Origin: Bacteroidales bacterium
Lineage (GTDB): Bacteria > Bacteroidota > Bacteroidia > Bacteroidales > Dysgonomonadaceae
Length of the DNA stretch: 26,475 nucleotides
Assembly (NCBI GenBank): GCA_012728155.1
Contig: JAAYFR010000312.1
Location: 1-26,475, forward strand
Reading direction: 5' to 3'
Below the pieces are notes generated by a model. That model made no database searches and was not told where the DNA came from. It saw only the letters and a list, made by a program, of their open reading frames with translations. Positions 16,320 through 24,676 of the stretch are shown piece by piece (within the stretch, counting starts at the first letter, position 1; each line of letters opens with the position of its first letter). The translations under genes were made by a program, and so were the position numbers.

Positions 16320-17228
16320 CTACCTCTCTTCCCAAAACCGGTAATAGTTAAACCATTGAGACGGGTATTGTTGGATGATACCTTCCAATGCCTGCACATA
16401 TTGCTCCAAGAGCTGGATTTCAGACTTTGGACCCGACTCCTTAGAGAGAGGCTGGACTATATAGAAATAAAATTTATATTTCATGCCCGGTTCACGCATG
16501 GAGAAATAGAAAATCATCGGCACCTGTAAACGCGACGCCAACAAAAAAGGACCGATAGGAAAACGGGCTGTTTTACCCAGAAACCGGACTTCCGCAGGCT
16601 GCATATTTTCTAAAAAACGGTCGCCCTGGAAACAGATATATTCGTGCCGGTCAAGGATAGCTTTCACCCGAAAAATATTCGATAGCCCGTCCGTCTCATC
16701 GAGTGGAAGCAGATTGTAATTCCTCCTCTCACTGTGCTGTTCGAGCATCTCCTTGATTTTTCGGTATTCGGCATCAAGCATGACTATATGCATCTTCTTA
16801 CCCCATTTGTCAAAAAAAGGAGTACCGATTTCCCAATTTCCTACATGAGCACTCACCATAATGGCACCTCTCTCCTGATCCAATATCTCCAGAAAACGGG
16901 AATATGATTCATCAAAAACAAACTGATACCGCTCTCGTTTTCCTGCCGAAACAGCAACCTTATCGATCAGCGTCTGCCCGAACCGGTAATAATTGACAAA
17001 TAGGAACAGGGACGAGCCGATACGGTTTTTCTTTAAAATATTCCGCGCATACCACCACGATGCCACAGTGGCCTTCGGAGCAAAAGGAATGAAATAGATA
17101 ACAACAAAAGCCAAAAAAACATAGGCGAAACGTATCCCCAACCGGTCAATCAGAAAAATAAAAAACCGATAACCGAAAGATCCTCCGCGTGTTTTTCCAC
17201 TCCATCTCTTGTCGTTATTGTGCCTCAT
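16320..17228 (-). CDS. LpxL/HtrB-type lysophospholipid or lipid A acyltransferase
   Basis: The 302-residue protein has an N-terminal membrane segment (about residues 22-48) and the H(x4)E catalytic motif of the LpxL family in AHVGNWEIG near residues 123-130. The later segment ICFQGDRFLENM resembles the third conserved block of this family. These inner-membrane enzymes transfer acyl groups from ACP. In an aryl-polyene cluster it probably moves the finished polyene chain from the ACP to a lipid acceptor. The gene overlaps the preceding ACP gene by 14 bases, which fits use of that ACP as donor. Confidence 0.87.
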   Translation of the reverse strand: MRHNNDKRWSGKTRGGSFGYRFFIFLIDRLGIRFAYVFLAFVVIYFIPFAPKATVASWWYARNILKKNRIGSSLFLFVNYYRFGQTLIDKVAVSAGKRERYQFVFDESYSRFLEILDQERGAIMVSAHVGNWEIGTPFFDKWGKKMHIVMLDAEYRKIKEMLEQHSERRNYNLLPLDETDGLSNIFRVKAILDRHEYICFQGDRFLENMQPAEVRFLGKTARFPIGPFLLASRLQVPMIFYFSMREPGMKYKFYFYIVQPLSKESGPKSEIQLLEQYVQALEGIIQQYPSQWFNYYRFWEER

Positions 17229-17466
17229 TCATTTTAGATTCAACAAAGTTATAGAAGTCTTGAAAAGTGGCTATCTCTCTGAAATCAGCTGCTTTCGGCG
17301 TAAAATGAAAATTTTGCTCTATCAATACCACCATATCTACCAGGTCGAGACTATCCAAATCGAGCGTCTCCATCAGATGCGCTTCGGGCGTAATGGTATC
17401 GACATCCACTTCGAACTCCTCGGCCAGATTTTCATTTATTAGTTTGATCAATGCTATTTTATCCAT
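17215..17466 (-). CDS. acyl carrier protein
   Basis: The 83-residue acidic protein has LDLDSLDLVD at residues 35-44, with S39 as the phosphopantetheine attachment site. It lies between a ketosynthase (25-base gap) and the LpxL-type acyltransferase that it overlaps. It is probably the carrier for starter loading or for transfer of the finished chain to lipid. No phosphopantetheinyl transferase is visible in the window, so a cellular one must modify it. Confidence 0.93.
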   Translation of the reverse strand: MDKIALIKLINENLAEEFEVDVDTITPEAHLMETLDLDSLDLVDMVVLIEQNFHFTPKAADFREIATFQDFYNFVESKMNEAQ

Positions 17467-17491
17467 ATTAAATGTAAGATAATTGGGTATG

Positions 17492-18715
17492 TTATTTTTT
17501 GAATTTCTTGATTATCAACGATGAATTGGTTCCACCAAAACCAAATGAATTCGATAAAAAAGTATCGAACGAATGCTGAACGGTCTCTGATGAGATGTTG
17601 AGCACCGGGGCATCATCATCGGGTTGTTCGAAATTGATGGTGGGAGCAATAAAGTCATTCTGCATCATCAACATCGAGTAAACCACTTCACTCGCACCTG
17701 CCATCCACATTTCATGTCCGGTCATTGCCTTGGTAGATCCTACATACGGTTTATAATTGCCGAAAACTGCATCAATGGCCTTGGCTTCATTCAGGTCTCC
17801 CACAAGTGTGGAGGTGGCATGCGCATTAAGATAACCGATCTCCCCGAGTGAAACGCCGGCATCACCTATCGCCATCTCCAGAGAACGTTTTGGGCCATCT
17901 ACATTGGGCACTGAAATATGGTTCCCATTCGAAGAAAAACCATATCCCACCACTTCGGCAAGAATAGGTGCACCACGCCTGACCGCCGAATCGTAACTCT
18001 CAAGAATAAGGGTAGCCCCGCCACCACTTGGCACCAAACCGTCACGGCTTCTATCAAACGGACGGGACGCCTTTTCCGGTTCATCTTCGCGTACCGAAAA
18101 GGCTGAAAGCCCATCGAAACTACCTATGGAGAATAGATTTACCTCCTGCGCCCCACCACATACGATACAATCCTGAAGTCCCTGTTTGATAAGCAGGTAA
18201 CCGATTCCTATAGCATGCGAACCACTTGCACAAGCACCGGAAACAGTGAAATTGATCCCTTTCAGCTTGAAAATTACCGACAAGTTCATGGTGATGGTGG
18301 AATTCATACTCTGAAAAATAGAACCTGAACCAACCAGCGCCGTGTTCTTTTTCTGACGGATAATATCACTGGCCTCAATGACGGGTTTGGCAGAACTGTC
18401 ATTACCGTAAAGGATACCTACTTCATTGTTTTCTAAAAAATCATCGTCGATTCTTGCCTGTTCAAATGCTTCTAAAGTAGCCATAAAGGCATATTTCCCC
18501 TGTTCGGGAATACCGGCACGTTGACGACGGTCGAGCAGTTTTTTCAGGTCAGGTACTTCGAGCATACCCGTGAGTCCCGAACGAAAGCCGAATTCCTTCC
18601 GTACAGGATCAAATCCGATACCCGATTTCCCCTCATATAAAGATTGGCGAACTTCCTCTTTGTTTTTTCCGATACAGGAATAGATCCCCATCCCCGTGAT
18701 GACTACTCTGTTCAT
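17492..18715 (-). CDS. beta-ketoacyl-ACP synthase (KAS II type)
   Basis: The 407-residue protein is a full-length ketosynthase with C162 (SGACASGS), H299 (NAHATST) and H334 (MTGHEMWMAG). The last motif is unlike the GHTLGA motif of the other two ketosynthases in the cluster, so this enzyme belongs to a separate branch, close to ordinary FabF/FabB-like sequences. Its place right after the ammonia lyase and ketoreductase suggests that it may act early, perhaps on the aryl starter, but this is inference. Gap to the ketoreductase gene is 15 bases. Confidence 0.92.
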   Translation of the reverse strand: MNRVVITGMGIYSCIGKNKEEVRQSLYEGKSGIGFDPVRKEFGFRSGLTGMLEVPDLKKLLDRRQRAGIPEQGKYAFMATLEAFEQARIDDDFLENNEVGILYGNDSSAKPVIEASDIIRQKKNTALVGSGSIFQSMNSTITMNLSVIFKLKGINFTVSGACASGSHAIGIGYLLIKQGLQDCIVCGGAQEVNLFSIGSFDGLSAFSVREDEPEKASRPFDRSRDGLVPSGGGATLILESYDSAVRRGAPILAEVVGYGFSSNGNHISVPNVDGPKRSLEMAIGDAGVSLGEIGYLNAHATSTLVGDLNEAKAIDAVFGNYKPYVGSTKAMTGHEMWMAGASEVVYSMLMMQNDFIAPTINFEQPDDDAPVLNISSETVQHSFDTFLSNSFGFGGTNSSLIIKKFKK

Positions 18716-18730
18716 ATAATGAATTGACGA

Positions 18731-19462
18731 TTAAGTATAAATCCCCCCATTGATTGAAATCACTTCGCCGGTAATGTAACCGGCTTCTTTGGAAACCAGA
18801 AAACCGACAAGGAACGCCACCTCTTCGGCTGTCCCGAATCTTCCGCAAGGGATCATTTTTTTTAGTTCGTTCTCATCCAAATCCTGAGTCATATCCGATT
18901 TGATGAAACCCGGCGCTACCGCATTCACGGTCACACCTTTCTTTGCCACTTCCTGGGCAAGTGCTTTGGTTCCGGCAATCACGCCGGCCTTGGATGCGGA
19001 ATAATTTGTCTGACCCGGCATCCCTTTTATACCCGACAAAGATACGATATTCACGATTCGCCCAAAACGTTTTATCAGCATATTCTTCACCAACAGGCGA
19101 GTAATATTGTAGAATCCGTTGAGGCTGACATTGACTACGCTGTCCCACTCCTCCGGTTCCATCCAGAGCATCAGGTTGTCTTTGCGGATTCCGGCATTGT
19201 TGACAAGCACTTCAATATAGGCGTCGGGATGATTTGCTGCCCACTCATTCAATACGGCATCCACCGCTCCTCGGTCTGTCACATCAAAACGGATCATTTC
19301 TCCATTGGACCCTGCATTACGAACGGCCGCCAGTGTCTGCTCCGCCCCTTGTAGGGTGTTGTGATAATTGATCAAAACATGGTAACCCATCGATGCCAGA
19401 CGAATGCAGATTGCACGTCCGATACCTCGACTACCGCCTGTTACAAGTGCATATTTTGTCAT
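18731..19462 (-). CDS. 3-oxoacyl-ACP reductase (FabG-like ketoreductase)
   Basis: The 243-residue short-chain dehydrogenase has the NADPH motif TGGSRGIG at residues 8-15, NNAGI near 88, the catalytic serine in VSLSG and the YxxxK pair in NYSASKAG, and ends in ITGEVISINGG as FabG does. It reduces 3-oxoacyl-ACP to 3-hydroxyacyl-ACP. It is the only ketoreductase in the cluster, so it would serve every cycle. The ATG overlaps the stop of the ammonia lyase by 4 bases. Confidence 0.94.
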   Translation of the reverse strand: MTKYALVTGGSRGIGRAICIRLASMGYHVLINYHNTLQGAEQTLAAVRNAGSNGEMIRFDVTDRGAVDAVLNEWAANHPDAYIEVLVNNAGIRKDNLMLWMEPEEWDSVVNVSLNGFYNITRLLVKNMLIKRFGRIVNIVSLSGIKGMPGQTNYSASKAGVIAGTKALAQEVAKKGVTVNAVAPGFIKSDMTQDLDENELKKMIPCGRFGTAEEVAFLVGFLVSKEAGYITGEVISINGGIYT

Positions 19463-21003
19463 GATACAATACTTTTTGTCTTCAGATATTCAACAATTCG
19501 GTTAATATCCTTGTATCTGGGTTTATCATCTGCAAATGTAGGAAAAAAACTTCTGATTTCTTGATAAACTTCCTCACTTTTCGGAGATAATTTCTCTACC
19601 GCCTGCAAACAATCAATAGCCTGGACAATAGCCATGTAATGAATTGCCATTACCTGAAATCCGTTTTCAATCACTCTCTTGGCAAGTAATGCCGAGTTGG
19701 TGCCCATACTTACGATATCCTGATTGTCGTTATTATTGGGAATGCTATGGAGATACATCGGATAAGAAAGCGTCTGATTTTCAGCAGTGGTAGATGTCGC
19801 AGTAAACTGCATGGCCTGCATTCCGTAGTTGAGCCCCAGCGTACCCAGATTGACAAACGGCGGAAGAATTTCGTTTACTTTGTCGTGCATCAGGTAATTG
19901 AGTTGACGCTCCATCAGCATAATCATCTTGGTGACGGCAATTTTCAGCTTATCCATCTCGAAGGAGATATAGTCGCCGTGAAAATTCCCACCGTGATAGA
20001 TATTCTCTGAGGAATAGTCTACGATCGGATTGTCGCTTACCGAATTAAGTTCATCGATAACTACCTTCTCCACATTCATCATTGTATCCCACACGGGACC
20101 AAGCACTTGCGGTACACACCGGAGCGAATAGAAAGGTTGAATTTTCTGATTGAAATGGGAAGCTTTTGTCCCGTTATAGAGTTCCTTTTTGCGGTTTCGG
20201 AGCAGGTGGCTCTCTTTGAGCCACTCACGCATAAACCGGGCGCTCTCTATCTGGCCGCTATGCCGCTTGGTAGCATTGAGCTCAGGCGCTAAAAAATCAT
20301 CGTACGACTGAGCAATCTCATTCATCATTGCCGATGCCACAAGTGCGTGGCGAAGCAGTTTCTTCGCAAAAATAAGATTGACTATCCCCACACCGGTCAT
20401 CACTGAAGTGCCATTTGTGAGTGCCAACCCTTCACGGATATGCAGTTTGAACGGCTCGATGCCGGTTTGCCTCATCACATCGGCTGTAGATTGCAGTGTG
20501 CCATTGTAAAACACCTCCCCTTCACCGATCAATGCAAGCGCAATATGTGCCAATTGCACCAAATCACCACTTGCTCCCACACCTCCATGGGAAGGCACAT
20601 AAGGAGATATGTCAAGATTGATAAAATCGGTCAATATCCGGATAAGAGCAGGGTGGACGCCTGAATAACCCTGGGCAAAGGTAGACAGGCGATCTATCAT
20701 TGCCGATTTCACATAAATGGGCTCAATGGCTGAACCCGCACCCACAGAGTGGCTCCGGATGATATTATACTGAAGCTGATTAATCTCCTCATCTCTAATG
20801 CGATATTGCGCCATTGGACCAAAACCGGTATTGACGCCATAGATCACCTTATCGACGGAAAATTCTTGTAAGAAATGAAAACTTTTTGTAACCTTCTCTT
20901 CTAACTCTGATGACACTTTTACTTTTGCGCTACCAAAGAGCAATTGCTCAATTTCATCTATATCAACACCTTTCTCAGTAATTTCTACTTTTTTTAACTG
21001 CAT
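19459..21003 (-). CDS. tyrosine ammonia lyase (aromatic amino acid lyase family)
   Basis: The enzyme would convert L-tyrosine to p-coumarate and ammonia, supplying the aryl starter. Seen: catalytic tyrosine Y55 in VIYGVNTGFGPMAQYR, the self-formed MIO cofactor triad A144-S145-G146 in GGVGASGDL, and LHSIPNNNDNQDIVSMG in the last third. At the substrate-selectivity position it reads IIRSHSVGAG (R83-S84-H85). By memory this matches the Flavobacterium johnsoniae tyrosine ammonia lyase rather than the HH of Rhodobacter; histidine lyases also carry SH here, so substrate should be tested. I start at the ATG at 21003 (514 residues). A longer frame to 21030 would begin within the -7 promoter box. Confidence 0.9.
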   Translation of the reverse strand: MQLKKVEITEKGVDIDEIEQLLFGSAKVKVSSELEEKVTKSFHFLQEFSVDKVIYGVNTGFGPMAQYRIRDEEINQLQYNIIRSHSVGAGSAIEPIYVKSAMIDRLSTFAQGYSGVHPALIRILTDFINLDISPYVPSHGGVGASGDLVQLAHIALALIGEGEVFYNGTLQSTADVMRQTGIEPFKLHIREGLALTNGTSVMTGVGIVNLIFAKKLLRHALVASAMMNEIAQSYDDFLAPELNATKRHSGQIESARFMREWLKESHLLRNRKKELYNGTKASHFNQKIQPFYSLRCVPQVLGPVWDTMMNVEKVVIDELNSVSDNPIVDYSSENIYHGGNFHGDYISFEMDKLKIAVTKMIMLMERQLNYLMHDKVNEILPPFVNLGTLGLNYGMQAMQFTATSTTAENQTLSYPMYLHSIPNNNDNQDIVSMGTNSALLAKRVIENGFQVMAIHYMAIVQAIDCLQAVEKLSPKSEEVYQEIRSFFPTFADDKPRYKDINRIVEYLKTKSIVS

Positions 21004-21027
21004 ACAACGGAAAGTTTTAATAACCCA

Positions 21028-21059
21028 CAAAAGTACTCATTTTTTTTTTTGATGTCAAA
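21028..21059 (-). promoter_or_regulatory. main promoter of the pigment operon
   Basis: On the minus strand TTTG (21059-21056), 20 bases, and TACTTTTG (21035-21028) match the Bacteroidota consensus exactly. The spacer contains 11 consecutive A. Transcription would start near 21021, giving a leader of less than 20 bases before the ATG at 21003. Confidence 0.75.
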
Positions 21060-21083
21060 TAACGATTCCGTAAAGGAAATTTG

Positions 21084-21091
21084 TATTTTTG
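21084..21091 (+). promoter_or_regulatory. -7 promoter box for the DUF5686-type gene
   Basis: TATTTTTG fits TAnnTTTG. No TTTG is found 20 bases upstream, so the -33 part is weak. It lies about 50 bases from the operon promoter on the other strand, making this a compact divergent control region. Confidence 0.5.
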
Positions 21092-21143
21092 CACTCAGAC
21101 GTTTCATACAATAGCATCAACTATTTGTAAAACTGGCTCGATT

Positions 21144-23735
21144 TTGAAACAAATTACGCTATTTACTTTCTATCATATCCTTTTGATTTTCTGCTTTTCA
21201 GTAGTCTCCTCCCCATTACTGGGTCAGCAATCCAGATTTATCCATGGCATTGTGACAGATAGCATTACCGGCGAGCCAGTCTCATTTGCTTCGGTACAAT
21301 TGGGAAACAGCACCATCGGTACCGCCACCGATATCGACGGGTATTTCACTATAAAATATTTGGCAGAAAACCGGAAGATCATCATTTCATCCATCGGCTT
21401 TGAGACAAAAACAGTAACACTCCCGGAGGAAATTGATATGGGAGCAATTATCGGGATAGATCTCAGCCCATCTACCATCGGACTGGCCGAAGTAGTGGTG
21501 AGAGCTGCCAACCCGCGCTATTCGCGTAAAAACAATCCGGCGGTGGAACTCATGCAGCAGGTGATTGCACATAAAGCTCAAAACCGGATAAGAAACAGAT
21601 CCGGAATAGAGTATGAACAGTACGATAAATTGACACTTTACTGGGATAATTTCAAGCTGGAAGAACATTTACTGAAGAAGAATTTTGGATTTATTGAGCA
21701 TCATCTGGATACTTCCATATTCACCGGGAAACAGGTGTTGACTCTCTCTATGCGGGAAATAATGACAAGGGTACATAGCGACATCATTTCCGGCAAGCTG
21801 CAAAAAAATATTATTGCCAAACGAAGTGTAGGTGTAGAAGAAACATTTAACGACGGGTCGATGGATATATTTTTAGAACAATTGTTCCGTGAAGTGGATA
21901 TGTACGACGACAATATCGAAATACTTCTCAATCAGTTCGTCAGTCCCACCTCCTCTTCATTGGCTTTGCTCTATTACAAATTCTTTATCCAGGATACGTT
22001 GACAATTGACAACATCCGGTGTGTGAACGTGGCATTCTTCCCATTCAATCCTGAGAGTTACAGTTTCAACGGAAATCTTTATATCGCCATCGATAACAAT
22101 TTTGCCATCAAACGGGCCGACCTCTCCATACCCCGGAATTTGAATATCAATTTTCTTGAAAATTTAAGGGTCATACACTATTTCAACCTACAGGAAAACG
22201 GATTGTGGACAAATGAAAAAGAAGAGCTATATGCCAATTTCGCCATGACCGATTTTCTCACCAAAGTGTATGCACATCAGGTCCGTTCGTACCGTTACTC
22301 AGAGAAACAGGAGGCAGGGTACACTATGAACCGGGATTCGGCTCCTTCTAAAGGCGAGACTCCAGATTACAATGAAAAATATGATGAGATGTTCTGGCAA
22401 AGCCATCGACATGTAGCACTAAAAAGGGTCGAATCAGATTTGCCAAAACTAATGGATGAACTACAAGGGGTGCCCATCTACAGACGGTTTGAAAAGTTCC
22501 TTGAAATAATTATTACCGGTTATATCAAAACATCGAACGAGCGGCTGTCGAAAAGTAAAATCGACATAGGCCCGGTGTGGACATTCTATGGTAGTAACCC
22601 CATCGAAGGAGAACGCCTTCGAGTGGGCGCCATGACTACAGCACATTTTCATCCCCATATTTTTCTTTCGGGCTATGGCGCCTTCGGCTTCAAAGACCAA
22701 AAGTGGAAATATTCGGCTACCGCAGCTTATTCTTTTCTGAAAAAAGAAAACTATCTGCATGCATTTCCACGCAACGATCTTTCATTTACCACCGAATATG
22801 ATCTATATTCATTGGGCATGCAGATGAACGACGCGCTGAAAGACAACCTGTTTGTGGCGCTGGGCACAGCCGGTATTTCCAACCGCAGCTATCAGCACCG
22901 GTATAAACTGGCATATACCGTCGACTGGATGTCGGGACTGGGGCTATCGGCGTGGTGGAAACATACCAAAGACACACCGGCCGGCGCGTTGGAATATCGC
23001 CTACAGGCCAACGAAAATGAAGTGGCGGATATTCCCGGTTTTACACTATCGAAAGTGGGAGGTGAAATTTCATTCACACCGAAAATGCAGAGTTATGGCG
23101 CCAACCGGGAGGGACGCAACGCCAAGATCAATTTTATCAACGATAATATCCGGCTGACACTGAAGCATGAATATGCCTATCGCGGTTTTTCGGGTGGCAA
23201 TTATGCCTATCATCAATCACAGATAAGCGTTTCAGATAGATTTTGGTTGTCATCATTCGGACATATCGATAGCTATCTCGCCGCCGGGAAAGTGTGGAAC
23301 CAGGTCCCGTTTCCAATGCTTGCCAGCCCCGAAGTGAATCCCTCCCTTTTTATCGAAAAAAACCGGTTCCACCTGATGCAACCCTTCGAGTTTGTGTCGG
23401 ATGAATATATTGCCTTACATACAAGTTATTTCCTGAAAGGATGGATATTGAACCGTATTCCCCTGATCAAAAAAATGCAGTTGCGTGAAGTGGTGACTTT
23501 CAGTGGCTATTATGGCAACCTGAGCGTCAAAAACAATCCGTCGGAAACATACGGTTTATTTATCCTGCCTCAGTCGGCACACCCGATGCAGGGCGACATA
23601 TATATGGAAGGAAGTGTAGGAGTGGAAAATATCTTCAAGGTTTTCCGTGTAGATTATTATCGGCGATTTACTCATCTCGAACTGCCCGGCGCCAAAAAAC
23701 AGGGTATAAAAATAGGCTTCCGGTTTGCATTTTAG
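21144..23735 (+). CDS. DUF5686-type outer-membrane protein with N-terminal carboxypeptidase-regulatory-like domain
   Basis: After a signal peptide (ending near LLGQQ), residues of the form IHGIVTDSITGEPVSFASVQ start a carboxypeptidase D regulatory-like beta domain of about 85 residues. This is the domain found at the N-terminus of many Bacteroidota TonB-dependent receptors. A long middle region and a C-terminal region rich in alternating aromatic strands follow, ending GIKIGFRFAF with the terminal phenylalanine of a beta barrel. No TonB plug is visible. Function is unknown. The open frame reaches back to a TTG at 21081, but that is inside the promoter; I chose the TTG at 21144, which gives a clean signal peptide. 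Transcribed away from the pigment operon. Confidence 0.8.
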   Translation: MKQITLFTFYHILLIFCFSVVSSPLLGQQSRFIHGIVTDSITGEPVSFASVQLGNSTIGTATDIDGYFTIKYLAENRKIIISSIGFETKTVTLPEEIDMGAIIGIDLSPSTIGLAEVVVRAANPRYSRKNNPAVELMQQVIAHKAQNRIRNRSGIEYEQYDKLTLYWDNFKLEEHLLKKNFGFIEHHLDTSIFTGKQVLTLSMREIMTRVHSDIISGKLQKNIIAKRSVGVEETFNDGSMDIFLEQLFREVDMYDDNIEILLNQFVSPTSSSLALLYYKFFIQDTLTIDNIRCVNVAFFPFNPESYSFNGNLYIAIDNNFAIKRADLSIPRNLNINFLENLRVIHYFNLQENGLWTNEKEELYANFAMTDFLTKVYAHQVRSYRYSEKQEAGYTMNRDSAPSKGETPDYNEKYDEMFWQSHRHVALKRVESDLPKLMDELQGVPIYRRFEKFLEIIITGYIKTSNERLSKSKIDIGPVWTFYGSNPIEGERLRVGAMTTAHFHPHIFLSGYGAFGFKDQKWKYSATAAYSFLKKENYLHAFPRNDLSFTTEYDLYSLGMQMNDALKDNLFVALGTAGISNRSYQHRYKLAYTVDWMSGLGLSAWWKHTKDTPAGALEYRLQANENEVADIPGFTLSKVGGEISFTPKMQSYGANREGRNAKINFINDNIRLTLKHEYAYRGFSGGNYAYHQSQISVSDRFWLSSFGHIDSYLAAGKVWNQVPFPMLASPEVNPSLFIEKNRFHLMQPFEFVSDEYIALHTSYFLKGWILNRIPLIKKMQLREVVTFSGYYGNLSVKNNPSETYGLFILPQSAHPMQGDIYMEGSVGVENIFKVFRVDYYRRFTHLELPGAKKQGIKIGFRFAF

Positions 23736-23753
23736 CATACCGAAAGCCTATTT
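23710..23753. terminator. hairpin between convergent genes
   Basis: AAATAGGCTTCCGGT at 23710-23724 pairs with ACCGAAAGCCTATTT at 23739-23753 with one mismatch and a 14-base loop that includes the stop codon of the upstream gene. It lies between two converging genes and can serve both. There is no long T run after it. Confidence 0.55.
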
Positions 23754-23774
23754 GGATTATATTCCCGATGCGAA

Positions 23775-24356
23775 CTATCTTACATTTTTCATGGCTGCCA
23801 GAAGAGCCCCCGCCCAGAAATTGCGTAAGCCGAAACCACGTGCCTTGCCTGCTTTTTCCTGCTGGAAGATAATTTCCCTGGTATCCTGGTTAAACACCAC
23901 GAAAGTGAAGGTGCCATAATTGGCAGTTTTGTTCAGCAATCCACAGATAATTACAGCACCATATTGGCTGTCACCCTCTGTTTCAATCTTTTTCACCACC
24001 TCGTCGACCTCCGCATCAGTAACAACATACCTGTTATCACCCAAAAACAATTCAGTCCGGGAAATATTGTCAATTTCCCGTTTGACCTGTCTGTTAAAAA
24101 GCTCTGCATTTGGGATACCGAACGTCTTGCTTGCGCTATACTTGACAGGCTCCGACTCTAACAGATTGTTAATCCCTTCGAAGGCAACCAAAAACTGCTG
24201 GGCGGTTTCAACCGCACCATACACCTTAGCATAAGTGAAATCAACTCCATAGAAACTGATGGAACTGATACCCTTTAAATTTTCTTTTTGGCCACTCACC
24301 TGTTGCAATGCACCCATACAAAACAATACGACTGTTATTAATACGGTTTTCTTCAT
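23775..24356 (-). CDS. small secreted protein of unknown function
   Basis: From the ATG at 24356 the 193-residue protein begins MKKTVLITVVLFCMGALQQ and a probable cleavage site near VSGQ, a typical signal peptide. An upstream in-frame ATG at 24368 would only add four residues. The mature part contains acidic and aliphatic helices (TDAEVDEVVKKIE) and strands (YGAVIICGLLN, GTFTFVVFNQDTREIIF), and ends in a glycine-rich FGLRNFWAGALLAAMKNVR. I do not recognise the family. It probably acts in the periplasm or at the outer membrane. Its leader contains repeat copy C. It has no visible link with the pigment operon. Confidence 0.75.
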   Translation of the reverse strand: MKKTVLITVVLFCMGALQQVSGQKENLKGISSISFYGVDFTYAKVYGAVETAQQFLVAFEGINNLLESEPVKYSASKTFGIPNAELFNRQVKREIDNISRTELFLGDNRYVVTDAEVDEVVKKIETEGDSQYGAVIICGLLNKTANYGTFTFVVFNQDTREIIFQQEKAGKARGFGLRNFWAGALLAAMKNVR

Positions 24357-24385
24357 AACAAATGACATTTTATAGTACTACATAT

Positions 24386-24480
24386 GAAACGAGCATGATA
24401 ATTGTTCTCACACAAGAACATGACTAAAAGCGAGTTCCATACGACACCTTTGAAAATAAATAATTTTAGTCGTATGAAAC
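24386..24480 (-). repeat. intergenic repeat, copy C (inverted relative to A and B)
   Basis: Read on the minus strand this 95-bp segment starts TTTCATACGACT and ends ATTATCATGCTCGTTTCA, matching copy B end to end. Inside, GTTCTTGTGTGAGAAC can form a short hairpin, and the equivalent bases in copy B can still pair except for one mismatch. Both ends carry the word ATGAAAC on the plus strand. Confidence 0.85.
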
Positions 24481-24495
24481 ATACTGTTCATACGG

Positions 24496-24503
24496 CAAAG
24501 GTA
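24496..24503 (-). promoter_or_regulatory. -7 promoter box for the secreted-protein gene
   Basis: TACCTTTG on the minus strand fits TAnnTTTG; no clear -33 box. The leader to 24356 would be about 130 bases and would include repeat copy C. Apart from this, the repeat and the box at 24589, nothing else was seen in 24369-24676. Confidence 0.45.
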
Positions 24504-24588
24504 GTTAAATAATGATTGAGTGCTTTTAAAAAGCCGGCAGATCTCATCAATTCATATTTATTAACGATAAGTCATGCAGCATTTATCC

Positions 24589-24596
24589 TACTTTTG
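24589..24596 (+). promoter_or_regulatory. -7 promoter box for the barrel/lipoprotein pair
   Basis: TACTTTTG fits TAnnTTTG and lies about 80 bases before the ATG at 24677. No exact TTTG is found 20 bases upstream. Confidence 0.5.
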
Positions 24597-24676
24597 CATC
24601 TTGATAGTAAATGCATTTTTTAATTTTTTCTTAAAATATCAGGTATCGCCTCACTTTAAAAACAACAATTATCATT

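Noticed and set aside
21004..21030. Longer start for the ammonia lyase at 21030
   Set aside because: The added codons cover the leader, the predicted transcription start and reach into the -7 promoter box, and they add no conserved sequence.
21041..21050. Poly-T run as a terminator
   Set aside because: It lies within the promoter spacer between divergent genes and has no hairpin before it.
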